Notes: generated by a model from the letters alone, not told the origin. A stretch of 64,000 bases of DNA from Paenibacillus sp. DMB5 (GCF_001517085.1 NZ_LRAC01000109.1:1-64000), one strand, 5' to 3'; positions 1 through 7,434 are shown, counted from the stretch's first letter. Numbers and translations are program-made.

Positions 1-2
1 GA

Positions 3-491
3 AAGATCTTTGCCGTTATTGCTCACCGGAGATTTCATTCCAAGCAAGGGCTGTTTCCCAAATGGAAGTTTACTTTTGACGCTGAGCAAGAGATGTACAT
101 CTGTCCGGCCGGCCAAGGACTGAAGTACCGCACAACGGACCGCAAAGGCTACCAGCAGTATGCGTCCGATCCGGAACAATGCAAAAGTTGTCCGTTTTTA
201 AACCAGTGTACGCAGTCCAAAAACCACCGAAAAGTGGTAACCCGGCATGTCTGGGAGGACAGCAAGGATTGGGTCCGGAACAACCGGCTCAGCAAGTCAG
301 GCAAGCAGTTGTATCGCAAACGAAAAGAAACCATTGAGCGAAGCTTCGCGGATGCTAAAGAGCTCCATGGGTTTCGCTATTGCCGGTTGCGCGGACTACC
401 AAATGTCAGGGAACAAGCGCTGATGACGGCAGCTGTGCAGAACATGAAGAAGATGGCGATCCACCTGGATCACCGGGAAAAACGGGGTTAA
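3..491 (+). CDS. IS1182-type transposase, C-terminal part (runs off the window)
   Basis: The frame is open from the first bases of the window and only its last 162 codons are present, so the true start lies upstream. The product resembles the C-terminal half of IS1182-family DDE transposases: a cysteine cluster (CKSCPFLNQC) follows a TYR/GLY-rich stretch, and the end carries IERSFADAKELHGFRYCRLRG, of which the part IERSFADAKELHG is the most typical, with the presumed catalytic Glu. An internal ATG at 93 is not needed as a start. The right end of the insertion sequence should lie in the next ~110 bp, but I could not identify terminal inverted repeats without the left end. Confidence 0.8.
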   Translation, partial: KIFAVIAHRRFHSKQGLFPKWKFTFDAEQEMYICPAGQGLKYRTTDRKGYQQYASDPEQCKSCPFLNQCTQSKNHRKVVTRHVWEDSKDWVRNNRLSKSGKQLYRKRKETIERSFADAKELHGFRYCRLRGLPNVREQALMTAAVQNMKKMAIHLDHREKRG

Positions 492-533
492 TCCCCTCAT
501 TTTCCCGTTTGCAGGTCGTTATTGAAATACAAA

Positions 534-605
534 AGAAACCCATGTCATTTAAAGACCTGGGTTTCTCGACAATCTGAGCACAAACCAATGGTTTGTGCTT
601 TTTTT
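534..605 (+). terminator. Two hairpins after the transposase gene, second with a T-tract
   Basis: A first 9-bp stem pairs 534-542 with 558-566. A second perfect 9-bp stem pairs 578-586 with 590-598 around the loop aat and is followed by seven T (599-605). The second is a classical intrinsic terminator for the transposase; one or both may mark the right end of the insertion sequence. Confidence 0.75.
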
Positions 606-864
606 CTAACAACCTCATTTGCCCTGAGAGGCTTGCCTCAACATTATTCTTTATAATAATTCCTTCAGTACATTTTTCGCCACGCGTATCTTCTCATTAG
701 AACTGAGCGTTCATTGAAGCGTTGAATAAGGAAATTAATCGCAGGCAAGCAGATATAGTTTGAAATTGTTAACAATTAGAAAATTTCAAAGATTGCTCTC
801 TTTTTCCTTGGCCAAAAACCAATCTTAAAATCACAAAATTTTAGAATCGAAGAAAACTTGCCTT
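606..864. other. AT-rich spacer, no gene seen
   Basis: This is chromosomal sequence between the transposase terminator and the left att arm of the integrated element. It holds no plausible open frame, only a short inverted repeat (gaggc/gcctc near 636). In an unoccupied chromosome it would abut position 6397. Confidence 0.5.
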
Positions 865-886
865 ACTTATGATACGGTTCTCCGCA
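865..886 (-). repeat. Left att arm (attL), inside the recombinase 3' end
   Basis: This 22-bp direct repeat matches 6375-6396 at 20 of 22 positions; 873-886 is the perfect 14-bp core (tacggttctccgca). The core encodes residues R-R-T-V near the C-terminus of the recombinase, and the recombinase stop codon (867-869) lies in the chromosomal side of the arm. Confidence 0.8.
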
Positions 887-2420
887 TTTCACCAGATGGT
901 AAACCAAGTATTGAAGAAAACCAGAAGGTTATCTTCTTGATATCCTTCCGGTTCTGCTCCATTTGAATCTCTTTAACAATAGAACGTATCAAAGCTTTTT
1001 TCTCTTCCGCAGATGCAATTCCAAATAACTCGTTGAAATTTATCAATGCTTCGGAGATAACTTCTGTACTTACACTATTACTGTGGTTTATTTTTTCAAT
1101 CTCTCGATTTAAAATTGCTATTGATTTATCAAGCTCATCAATCTTCACATGATATTTGTCAGACAGTCGACTAAATGTGGACGCCGTAATCTCATCATTC
1201 TCATATTCATTTTCTGCCTTCAATAGTTTTGCTTCTGTTGCTCTCTTTTCTTTTTTCAATATTGATATTTCTTTTGATTGCTGAGCGAATCCTTGTTGCT
1301 TTTCAAACTCGAATTTTTCGACAATCCCATTCATTATTTCAGTATTGTTAACCAACTTCCTAATAGCATCCAACACTTTGCTTTCGACATCTTCTCTACG
1401 TACAAGATTTGACTGACATGCCGCACTGCCCTTTGAATGGGAGGCTTGACACATATAATAATAATGATATCCTTCACCATTCCTCATCTTGCTTTTGCTC
1501 ATTACCGTTCCCGCCCCACACTTCGGGCATCTTAGGATTCCGGTAAGAAATAGATTGCCTTTAAAATTTCGATTGGTGCTGTAAGCCTCACTCTGTGCCT
1601 CGTCTACCTTTTTGACTTTATGCCAAAGCTGCATATCAATAATGGGCTTATGTATCCCTTTAAGAGTTTGCTTCTTCCACTTAAGATTTCCTATATAGAC
1701 TTCATTATTAAGAATGACTCTTATCGCAGAAATGGTGAACATTTCTGCTTTTTTCTTTTTACTCTCTTTAGTTCGATAGCCTCGGTCATTCAATGTTGCC
1801 GCTATCTTCTTGTACCCTATACCTTCTGAACGCATTGTAAATATGCTCTTAACGATTTCCATTTCCTGTTCATTCACTTCAAGAGAATCATTAATACTGT
1901 CATATCCTAATACAATGCCGCCATTCCATTTCCCGAGTTCAGCCCTCTTATCCATTCCCAAATGTACTCTGTCGATTATAGTTTCACGTTCATATTCTGC
2001 AAAAGTACCAAGCAACGAAATGAACATGCGCCCTGTTGGAGTTGATGAATCAATATCACAGGTACTTACAAGGATTTTCTTTTTCCTTGGATTAAGGTCT
2101 TTATCTATTAAAGACATTATGTCAGAGTTGTTCCTTGATAGTCTATCCACCTTCCAAATAAGGATGGCATCCAATTTATCATCAATCAATATATCCTTAA
2201 ATAGCCGTTGAACTTCAGGTCTTTCATAATCTTTACCTGAATATCCATCATCGCAATATACGTCAACCAACTCGTACCCCATTTTCTCACAGTATGCCCG
2301 CAAGACAGCGTCCTGAGCTTCCAACGAAAAGCCCTCTGCTTGTTCTTCGAGGGAAACCCTATAGTAGTTACCTACACGCAGCTTTTTGGATTTCGCTTTC
2401 ATCTCTATTTTCATTGTCAT
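867..2420 (-). CDS. Large serine recombinase (site-specific integrase)
   Basis: The 517-residue protein has the large-serine-recombinase layout: an N-terminal resolvase domain with the nucleophile in YRVS (Ser23) and the RLSR motif near residue 94, a recombinase domain (~165-280), a zinc ribbon with Cys298, Cys301, Cys324 and Cys335, then a long charged coiled coil (~370-470). It should catalyse integration and excision through a 5'-phosphoserine link. The ATG follows AAGGAGAG by a few bases and overlaps the preceding small gene. The gene's last codons span the att core, so its C-terminus is set by the host DNA it has joined; see the displaced tail at 6314-6382. Confidence 0.93.
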   Translation of the reverse strand: MTMKIEMKAKSKKLRVGNYYRVSLEEQAEGFSLEAQDAVLRAYCEKMGYELVDVYCDDGYSGKDYERPEVQRLFKDILIDDKLDAILIWKVDRLSRNNSDIMSLIDKDLNPRKKKILVSTCDIDSSTPTGRMFISLLGTFAEYERETIIDRVHLGMDKRAELGKWNGGIVLGYDSINDSLEVNEQEMEIVKSIFTMRSEGIGYKKIAATLNDRGYRTKESKKKKAEMFTISAIRVILNNEVYIGNLKWKKQTLKGIHKPIIDMQLWHKVKKVDEAQSEAYSTNRNFKGNLFLTGILRCPKCGAGTVMSKSKMRNGEGYHYYYMCQASHSKGSAACQSNLVRREDVESKVLDAIRKLVNNTEIMNGIVEKFEFEKQQGFAQQSKEISILKKEKRATEAKLLKAENEYENDEITASTFSRLSDKYHVKIDELDKSIAILNREIEKINHSNSVSTEVISEALINFNELFGIASAEEKKALIRSIVKEIQMEQNRKDIKKITFWFSSILGLPSGEMRRTVS

Positions 2421-2545
2421 TTCTCTCCTTTGCTCTTTTGATTGGCGTATTGTTTTATTAAACCTGCAAGGATTGTTACGAGTTCTGTTTTCTTTACTTC
2501 TTCTTTAGTTGGAATAATGGCTGTTTTCTCTGTAATGGTAATCAT
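2417..2545 (-). CDS. Small 42-residue protein coupled to the recombinase
   Basis: A longer frame opens at 2641, but the ATG at 2545 is preceded by a good GGGGGA ribosome-binding site seven bases upstream, so I take the shorter form. The stop overlaps the recombinase start by four bases, implying translational coupling. The product begins MITITEK and is lysine/glutamate-rich with a short amphipathic helix (VTILAGLIKQYA). I recognise no family. Small basic proteins beside large serine recombinases are candidates for excision-directionality factors or regulators, but nothing in the sequence proves that here. Confidence 0.6.
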   Translation of the reverse strand: MITITEKTAIIPTKEEVKKTELVTILAGLIKQYANQKSKGEK

Positions 2546-2770
2546 TGTTGTTCCCCCGTATTTTCGGTTGTCGTTTAAGGAAAGGGAACGGCGCCTGTTC
2601 ACTTGTTCCTTGCAAGAGTAATATATCGAATTCATTTTCACTTTTGGGCAAATCGAGGATTTATTTTTGTGAATCGGTCATTTTTTTCGAATTTAAAAGA
2701 TAATCCCGAGAATTCAACATTCCCTGTTTTTCTTTTGCTATAATTGTCTGTTTCTCATTCAGTAAAATTG

Positions 2771-2793
2771 AAAAAAAGCACCCCAATAGGTGC
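2771..2793 (-). terminator. Intrinsic terminator after the SUKH gene
   Basis: A stem gcacc/ggtgc (2778-2782 with 2789-2793) is followed on the minus strand by seven T. It ends the upstream gene pair and separates it from the recombinase unit, whose own promoter must lie in 2546-2770. Confidence 0.7.
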
Positions 2794-2874
2794 CTATTAC
2801 TTGCTTGTTTTAAAGTGCTAACTTCCGTAACATCGTTTCCCAGTTAGCGTAATTAGACATGTTACAAACGAATG

Positions 2875-3459
2875 TTAGTCTACTTCCCACATTTCAATAA
2901 TATCGCTCCAGAAAGGTATCCTTTTGATACTTTCAAAGTTTATTTCATCATATTTCTTCAAGTCGAACTCAACCATCAAGTAGGATTTCAAGTTTTCACC
3001 GTAATAAATGATGTCTGTTTGATAAACCGAGAAGATTGGATTCCCTGATTCCTGAGGTATCTGAGGGATATATCTGTGTGAGTAAATTGGAATTAGCTTC
3101 GGTGCTCTTTGAAATTGCTCAATACAAATCTTCTGGGCTGATTCTAAATCGTTTGGCTTAGTTTCCCATTCCTTCAACCAAAAATTATTATGTTCAATAT
3201 CGAACAACATACCCTCCAAACACCAATCTAATCTTTCCTGTATTAATTGAACATTGCGTTCAGTCATATCTCTCCAATTATTAAATTCATCTGATATAGG
3301 CAAAGCAATCGACAGAAATTGCTTTAAATCAGGCGGGAATGTAATATCATATTTTTGTTCGATAACTTCAAATTCAGTTTCAGTTAAACCATCTGCAAAC
3401 TTAACCCCTGCATTTTTCATCTTACGTATTAATTCAATATATTCCATTCGTGATTTCAC
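2875..3459 (-). CDS. SMI1/KNR4 (SUKH) family protein
   Basis: The 194-residue product has the SUKH-fold signature: an N-terminal helix, then TETEFEVIEQKYDITFPPDLKQFL (the ETEFEVIEQKYDITFPPDL core is diagnostic), and later a Trp-rich middle and a beta-rich C-terminus. SUKH proteins are frequent immunity proteins against polymorphic or contact-dependent toxins, but also occur as stand-alone proteins. No toxin gene is visible beside it, so an orphan immunity role as element cargo is inference. The listed start is GTG; an ATG five codons in (3447) has a GGAG further upstream and is an alternative. Confidence 0.75.
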   Translation of the reverse strand: MKSRMEYIELIRKMKNAGVKFADGLTETEFEVIEQKYDITFPPDLKQFLSIALPISDEFNNWRDMTERNVQLIQERLDWCLEGMLFDIEHNNFWLKEWETKPNDLESAQKICIEQFQRAPKLIPIYSHRYIPQIPQESGNPIFSVYQTDIIYYGENLKSYLMVEFDLKKYDEINFESIKRIPFWSDIIEMWEVD

Positions 3460-3516
3460 TCCATATATGCTTGAGTATCCTGCCTAATAGCGGAATGATT
3501 ACTTTCATTCGGCGTA

Positions 3517-4185
3517 TCAGCCTTCCGCCATCTTGTCTTTCTCAATAATTAGAACACCATTTTCAATCGCCCTTACAATAAACTTGTCCTTTAAGGCGTC
3601 TGTAATTCGACTGTAAGCCTCTGGCGATACAATGCTGAATGGTTCTGTCGATGGCAGCTCACCGTCTAGGATGTCCTTATAACTTGTCGGAGCCCCTATT
3701 TCATGATAGGTCTGGATTGTGTTTACTCCAAAGGACTCCCATATCTTTTCGGAAATATTAAATAGAGGCACTAATTTCGTACTGTCGTACTTTAAATATT
3801 TATTATCTAAGAAGATATCATCCTCAGGAAGAATCAAATTTAAAACAATTTCATTGGATTCGTACATCCAATATAAACGAAGATGTCTGTATAATTCTGA
3901 TTCAAGTAGCATTTGTTTATAATCATGCTTCACATGCTGGGTAAATCCCAGTTTGAATTTCTTAGCAAGTTTGGATGTATTCCAACTTACTATTTCTTCT
4001 AACGTGTTTTTCTCAGCCATCCAATAACCCGATTTAAATGGGAATTGGCTAAAAATCATGGTGTATATATCATTCACAAAGCTCTTATTGTACGTCGAAT
4101 ACGGAAAAGTATAATGAACAGAAAAATATGGTGGCATTGGAGCAACTCCTACTATTCGTTTTCTTAAATACAAATTAGTTTCCAA
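3517..4185 (-). CDS. Unknown 222-residue protein, element cargo
   Basis: I do not recognise this family. The start is TTG (4183-4185) with AGAGGA eight bases upstream. The protein is soluble, without signal peptide or membrane segment, with many aromatic residues (PPYFSVHYTFPYS) and a mixed alpha/beta composition. It lies 57 bp upstream of the SUKH gene on the same strand and probably shares its transcript, so the pair may act together; many toxin-immunity families have this size, but no motif confirms it. Confidence 0.7.
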   Translation of the reverse strand: METNLYLRKRIVGVAPMPPYFSVHYTFPYSTYNKSFVNDIYTMIFSQFPFKSGYWMAEKNTLEEIVSWNTSKLAKKFKLGFTQHVKHDYKQMLLESELYRHLRLYWMYESNEIVLNLILPEDDIFLDNKYLKYDSTKLVPLFNISEKIWESFGVNTIQTYHEIGAPTSYKDILDGELPSTEPFSIVSPEAYSRITDALKDKFIVRAIENGVLIIEKDKMAEG

Positions 4186-4260
4186 TGCTGAAATTCCTCT
4201 TTTTGGGACGAGAAGTTTCTAATGTATCTAGAAAGAGAAAATCCTTTGTTAGCCCACTTG

Positions 4261-4356
4261 ACATGGAGCCTCTATGAGCACGATTACTTGCGAATACCGG
4301 CGAATCGTATGAGATTCGCCTTGGCTTAGCAGCCTATCGTGCCCATCTCTCCATGT
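4261..4356. other. Nested inverted repeats, candidate double-strand origin for the Rep protein
   Basis: Three nested stems can form in one ~96-bp structure: 4261-4268 with 4349-4356 (acatggag/ctccatgt), 4278-4284 with 4336-4342 (gcacgat/atcgtgc) and 4299-4306 with 4313-4320 (ggcgaatc/gattcgcc). It is noncoding and sits next to the Rep gene, as expected for a rolling-circle origin or a single-strand origin. I could not match a known nick site. Confidence 0.5.
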
Positions 4357-4381
4357 AAAGCTTATCCTAAGAGGCAATATT

Positions 4382-4615
4382 TTAAGCTTCTTCTATTTTC
4401 GTTAGAAAAGCCATAAAAGATTTATCTTTCTCTCTAAGAGAAAATTCAAAAGCAACTTTGGTTTTAGGAGGGATATCAAAATCCGGTTCCCCTAACATCG
4501 TTATTCTTTCAAAAGAATCCGGGTCAAAGAGGGTATACAGATTGAATTCCCCTTTGTTCGTTTTGATTTTTTTCGTATTTAATAAGATAAACGCTTCTTT
4601 ATTGATTAGTTTCAT
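4382..4615 (-). CDS. Small beta-rich protein downstream of Rep
   Basis: The frame opens with GTG at 4624, but GGAG is better spaced to the ATG at 4615, giving 77 residues. It overlaps the end of the Rep gene. The sequence alternates short hydrophobic and charged stretches (KGEFNLYTLFDPDSFERI, KTKVAFEFSLREKDKSF), suggesting a small beta-barrel. A single-stranded-DNA-binding protein of a rolling-circle replicon would fit this size and position, but this is inference from context only. Confidence 0.65.
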   Translation of the reverse strand: MKLINKEAFILLNTKKIKTNKGEFNLYTLFDPDSFERITMLGEPDFDIPPKTKVAFEFSLREKDKSFMAFLTKIEEA

Positions 4616-5828
4616 TTTTTGCACACTCCATATTTAAATTAAAGGTTTCACAATTCCCTTGCCTAAGATAGGAATAAATTTTCTTCTTGCTTATTAATAA
4701 ACTACTGGAATCCGATAAAAGCTGTTTCGGGCTCACACTTTCTTTCAATGGTGATTCAACTGACTCAAGCGCTCTTCTTATTTCGGCGTAAATAGCTTCC
4801 ACTTGTTCTTCCGTTTCATCACAATGGTCATCGCTAATTCTATGCAACACTCCATAACCCTGTATCTGGCGCTTGCTATGGAGCGATTCCCGTAGCACAT
4901 TAAATTGCGCATAAGTCATTTTTCCATTGTCATTCTTGGTAATGTATTTAAATAGTTCACCATAATCTTCATCGCGGAATTTATCTATCATACAGGAATA
5001 GCCAAGCTCAACATTTTCTATATTCTTTAATGTTACTGTTTGTCCGGTTATCAATAGCAACCATATCTTCTGAATAATTATTTCTTCGAGACTAAATTTC
5101 CTGACCATCTTCCCACGCTTCAATGAATATACATTCCGCTCGGTTTTATCTGATAGAAAGTTATTTTCACATATCAACAAACAATGAAGATGTGGATGGT
5201 AATTATCCTGTTTATACGTGACCTCCAGAGACCTTAGTCCACCTAAATAACCCCAATTTTCAAACGATATTCCCTTTATCTTCTTATCTCCACGGATGTA
5301 TCTATTTAGCTTTGAAAAGGCAGAAAACATTTCGTTTATTGCTTTTAAAAGCTCTGTTCCTTTTACACTCGGTATCGTTAACACCAGATGAAACATTTGA
5401 TTATTCGTTGAGCATTCCTCTATGTACGGGATAAATCGAGACATTCGTGAAGCCTGTTTTAGCTTTTTGCAATTTGAACAGAATTTTTCCTTACAAGTCG
5501 AAGTACCTAAATAGTCCTTCACCGCTTGTTTTGAAAAGTTATCTATCCTCCAGAACCGATTACATCCTGAAATCCGCTCGATTTTGCACCAAGTTTTCCA
5601 TTTTGACGAGGAGTCTGTCTGTTCACCATATAGTCGCTTATAATGCTGAATAATTAGCTCATTCTGTTTAATATTCTTATTTACTTTAGAAAGCAATTCC
5701 GCCTCAACTTCAAATGACTTCAACTTGCTATGAATACAAAAACTCCATTCTTTCTGCAAAACGCACTTTCCATGCTGAATATTGCAAAGGAGACAGCCGG
5801 CGTAGTTCCTATGAACGCCGCGTCTCAT
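4599..5828 (-). CDS. rep: Rolling-circle replication initiator (Rep_1 type)
   Basis: The protein has the hallmarks of pC194/pUB110-class Rep proteins: a cysteine cluster (CKEKFCSNC, residues 112-120), an HUH motif HPHLHCLL (211-218) and a Tyr motif FKYITK with the likely nucleophile Tyr295 and Lys298. Such enzymes nick the plasmid origin and stay covalently attached to the 5' end. The frame is 409 residues from an ATG at 5828 that lacks a ribosome-binding site; a TTG about 24 codons in, preceded by GGAAAG, may be the real start. The first residues overlap a hairpin (5798-5820). Its presence inside a chromosomally integrated element suggests that the excised circle can replicate. Confidence 0.88.
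   Translation of the reverse strand: MRRGVHRNYAGCLLCNIQHGKCVLQKEWSFCIHSKLKSFEVEAELLSKVNKNIKQNELIIQHYKRLYGEQTDSSSKWKTWCKIERISGCNRFWRIDNFSKQAVKDYLGTSTCKEKFCSNCKKLKQASRMSRFIPYIEECSTNNQMFHLVLTIPSVKGTELLKAINEMFSAFSKLNRYIRGDKKIKGISFENWGYLGGLRSLEVTYKQDNYHPHLHCLLICENNFLSDKTERNVYSLKRGKMVRKFSLEEIIIQKIWLLLITGQTVTLKNIENVELGYSCMIDKFRDEDYGELFKYITKNDNGKMTYAQFNVLRESLHSKRQIQGYGVLHRISDDHCDETEEQVEAIYAEIRRALESVESPLKESVSPKQLLSDSSSLLISKKKIYSYLRQGNCETFNLNMECAKNETNQ
5798..5820 (-). promoter_or_regulatory. Hairpin at the 5' end of rep
   Basis: cggc (5798-5801) pairs with gccg (5817-5820) and gttc (5805-5808) with gaac (5813-5816), with a three-base bulge. It covers the weak ATG of rep and could control rep translation or be a replication-related structure. 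Confidence 0.4.
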
Positions 5829-5852
5829 GCAATATCAGCGATATTCACTCTG

Positions 5853-6134
5853 TTATTTAGTTGATGCAATATCCATTAGGACATCATTTAAGCAATACAA
5901 CGCCGAGTAACCACGAAATCCATTCATTCTTAGGAAACCAACCACATCTAATCGTTCTCGTTGTTCCTTAGATAAGGTTATTCCATAATTCTTCAACTCT
6001 TTAGTCGTACACATCATTATTGAAATTGGCGCTTCGCTGTCTATTGTAAAATCAAATACAGGAAGACCTGTTTTCTTTATTTCATCTTTCATAAACATTC
6101 CAAAGCCATTCGGTCGAATCGTTATATTCCGCAT
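5853..6134 (-). CDS. Unknown 93-residue protein, first gene of the rep unit
   Basis: The ATG follows AAGGAGGTGAAACGAT, a near-perfect ribosome-binding site. The product begins MRNITIRPNGFGMFMK and has no signal peptide, membrane segment or recognised motif. It is the first gene after the promoter at 6206-6233 and lies 24 bp upstream of rep, so a role in replication control or DNA handling is possible but unproven. Confidence 0.75.
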   Translation of the reverse strand: MRNITIRPNGFGMFMKDEIKKTGLPVFDFTIDSEAPISIMMCTTKELKNYGITLSKEQRERLDVVGFLRMNGFRGYSALYCLNDVLMDIASTK

Positions 6135-6205
6135 ATCGTTTCACCTCCTTCCCACGCATAGTAGTTTTCAACCTTTTGGAATAAATCCTTTTTTCGATTT
6201 TAAAA

Positions 6206-6233
6206 ATCTTAATAACATTTTCAAAAATGTCAA
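6206..6233 (-). promoter_or_regulatory. Sigma-A promoter with an internal dyad for the rep unit
   Basis: On the minus strand TTGACA (6228-6233) and TAAGAT (6206-6211) are 16 bp apart. A perfect dyad acatttt-ca-aaaatgt (6215-6230, plus-strand reading) fills the spacer and overlaps the -35 box, a good position for a repressor operator. Confidence 0.6.
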
Positions 6234-6275
6234 TCATTTAGTGATAATTGAACTCGGAATTCTTGTTTTTACAAT

Positions 6276-6308
6276 AAAAAAGCCAGGTTGCAAATTATGC
6301 AACCCGGC
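6276..6308 (-). terminator. Intrinsic terminator at the right end of the element
   Basis: Stem ggttgca/tgcaacc (6286-6292 with 6298-6304), extended by gcc/ggc after one mismatch, is followed on the minus strand by six T. In the integrated state it follows no element gene; in the predicted circle it lies directly behind the extended recombinase gene. Confidence 0.8.
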
Positions 6309-6313
6309 ACACA

Positions 6314-6382
6314 TCAGTCATATAGGTTTAATAACGAACAATCAACTGACAATTCCACTTTCTGCTTTACCATCACTTGTGG
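6314..6382 (-). other. Displaced 3' tail of the recombinase gene
   Basis: Joining the core at 6383-6396 to the recombinase frame gives, after R-R-T-V, 22 further codons (starting PQVMVKQKVEL, ending NLYD) and a TGA at 6314-6316, five bases before the terminator stem. In the integrated state this piece has no start and is not translated as part of the recombinase. The fit of frame, stop and terminator argues that it is the native 3' end, separated from its gene by integration. Confidence 0.7.
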
Positions 6383-6444
6383 TACGGTTCTCCGCAGTAA
6401 ATCTTCAACGAATCCCCCAGTAACCCTTCATTAAAAAGCTTCAT
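6373..6444 (-). other. 23-codon open frame spanning attR
   Basis: ATG at 6444 opens a frame ending ...KIYCGEPYHK and TGA at 6373-6375. No ribosome-binding site is visible. The two mismatches between the att arms are silent in this frame (both arms read Y-H-K-stop), so the element may have been selected to restore a coding 3' end. It may equally be chance. Confidence 0.2.
6375..6396 (-). repeat. Right att arm (attR)
   Basis: This is the second copy of the 22-bp repeat, differing from 865-886 at two positions, both A/G transitions. Coordinates above 6396 are host sequence; coordinates below 6383 belong to the element. Confidence 0.8.
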
Positions 6445-6465
6445 TTTTTAATTTTTTTCTATTCC

Positions 6466-6784
6466 CTATAAGCCCCCCACCCTTGCTTCAAAAGCATCCC
6501 ACTTAGTATCAAAACCTACACCGTAGTTCCATCCGCTGGAGCGCAGCTCCTCCCCTAGACGAATGTAATCTGCCCGCTGCTTATCCGTTAAGCAACCGAC
6601 AAGGTCTCGTCCTGACTCTGAACTCTTTCAAGTAATCATGTAATTTCCACAGCGTAGCTTCCTTATCATCGTCTTCTTCCATTCCCATATGTAAAATAAC
6701 CGAATCCATGGCATCATCCAATTCCTGAGGAACGAGAGGTTCTGTCTGCCAGTTATTATCTATTTGATGCTGCAGCGTGCTCAC
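6466..6784 (-). pseudogene. Unknown small protein gene, frameshifted
   Basis: The intact frame runs from ATG 6784 to a stop at 6581 (67 residues, MSTLQHQIDNNW...). Its last 12 residues (RVRTRPCRLLNG) look like out-of-frame translation, while another frame continues SESGRDLVGC... to a stop at 6466-6468 with normal protein composition (YIRLGEELRSSGWNYGV). One base appears lost or gained around 6610-6630. The restored product would be about 105 residues, acidic, soluble and unrecognised. It overlaps the upstream membrane-protein gene by four bases, so the two are an operon. Confidence 0.5.
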
Positions 6785-7434
6785 GATACCCGCTCAATCG
6801 CCTGCGGTAACGTTCTTTCATATTCCTTATGTAAAATATAACGTTGTGCGCCTCCCGATGCATCCACAGCTTCCCTCGCGTGTTTGACTGCAGCTTCGAT
6901 GTCTCCCGCTCTGCGTTCCATTTCTGCAAGCAGTGCCGATCTCATCCAACGTTTCTTAATGGACTGCAGATGTTCCCGTGCCTGAGCACTTTTCCCGTCC
7001 TCCAACAATAGTACCGTTTCGTAATATGTCCGGTAATCCGGATAGCGGATAAGCGGTACAGCTTCCCCAGTAGCAGCCATATCTTTGCAGTAAAGCCCGT
7101 AAGCCGCCTTGTAAGCTGCCAATGCTTTTGAGTACTTATATTTTCTCATCAGCTTATCCATAGTCGTTTTTGCTTCGTCATCAAGCCTGTTCGCAAGAGC
7201 ATAATGAATATAAACCCCAGGTTTATGTTTCTGGCTAAGTAAAAAATCCTCCACTCGCTCCACTCGCTTCTCCAGAACAAAAGGATAAACAAACAGAATC
7301 ATATAACCAATCAGAGATCCCCCTACAGCAATCCCTACTGTCAGAGTAAGTGGATAGTCATTTAATCTCATAAATAATACAAAAACGAACAGCACGAAAT
7401 AAAAGAAAAGTTTCCACAAAAAGCGCTTCATCAT
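6781..7434 (-). CDS. Membrane-anchored protein of unknown function
   Basis: The 217-residue protein starts with two adjacent hydrophobic segments (about residues 8-23 and 30-52), followed by a cytosolic helical domain with TPR-like alternation (SKALAAYKAAYGLY, AEMERRAGDIEAAVKHAREAV). The start is supported by AAAGGGG just upstream of two consecutive ATGs. No catalytic motif is seen. Its stop overlaps the start of the next small gene, implying coupled expression of a membrane/soluble pair. Confidence 0.75.
   Translation of the reverse strand: MMKRFLWKLFFYFVLFVFVLFMRLNDYPLTLTVGIAVGGSLIGYMILFVYPFVLEKRVERVEDFLLSQKHKPGVYIHYALANRLDDEAKTTMDKLMRKYKYSKALAAYKAAYGLYCKDMAATGEAVPLIRYPDYRTYYETVLLLEDGKSAQAREHLQSIKKRWMRSALLAEMERRAGDIEAAVKHAREAVDASGGAQRYILHKEYERTLPQAIERVS

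Larger units (their letters stand above)
873..6396. mobile_element. Integrated serine-recombinase / rolling-circle Rep element (about 5.5 kb)
   Basis: The element is bounded by two copies of a 14-bp perfect core (873-886 and 6383-6396) embedded in a 22-bp repeat with two mismatches. Recombination between the cores would release a 5,510-bp circle. All genes lie on the minus strand: large serine recombinase, a 42-residue protein, a SUKH protein, an unknown 222-residue protein, an 80-residue-class protein, a Rep_1-type replication protein and a 93-residue protein. The DNA is clearly more AT-rich than the flanking chromosome. With both Rep and recombinase it could be an integrating rolling-circle plasmid or a mobilizable element; I see no relaxase distinct from Rep and no conjugation genes. 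Confidence 0.8.

Noticed and set aside
1..7434. Defence island
   Set aside because: The mobile element contains Rep, recombinase, SUKH and unknown genes, but no restriction, CRISPR, retron or other recognised defence gene.
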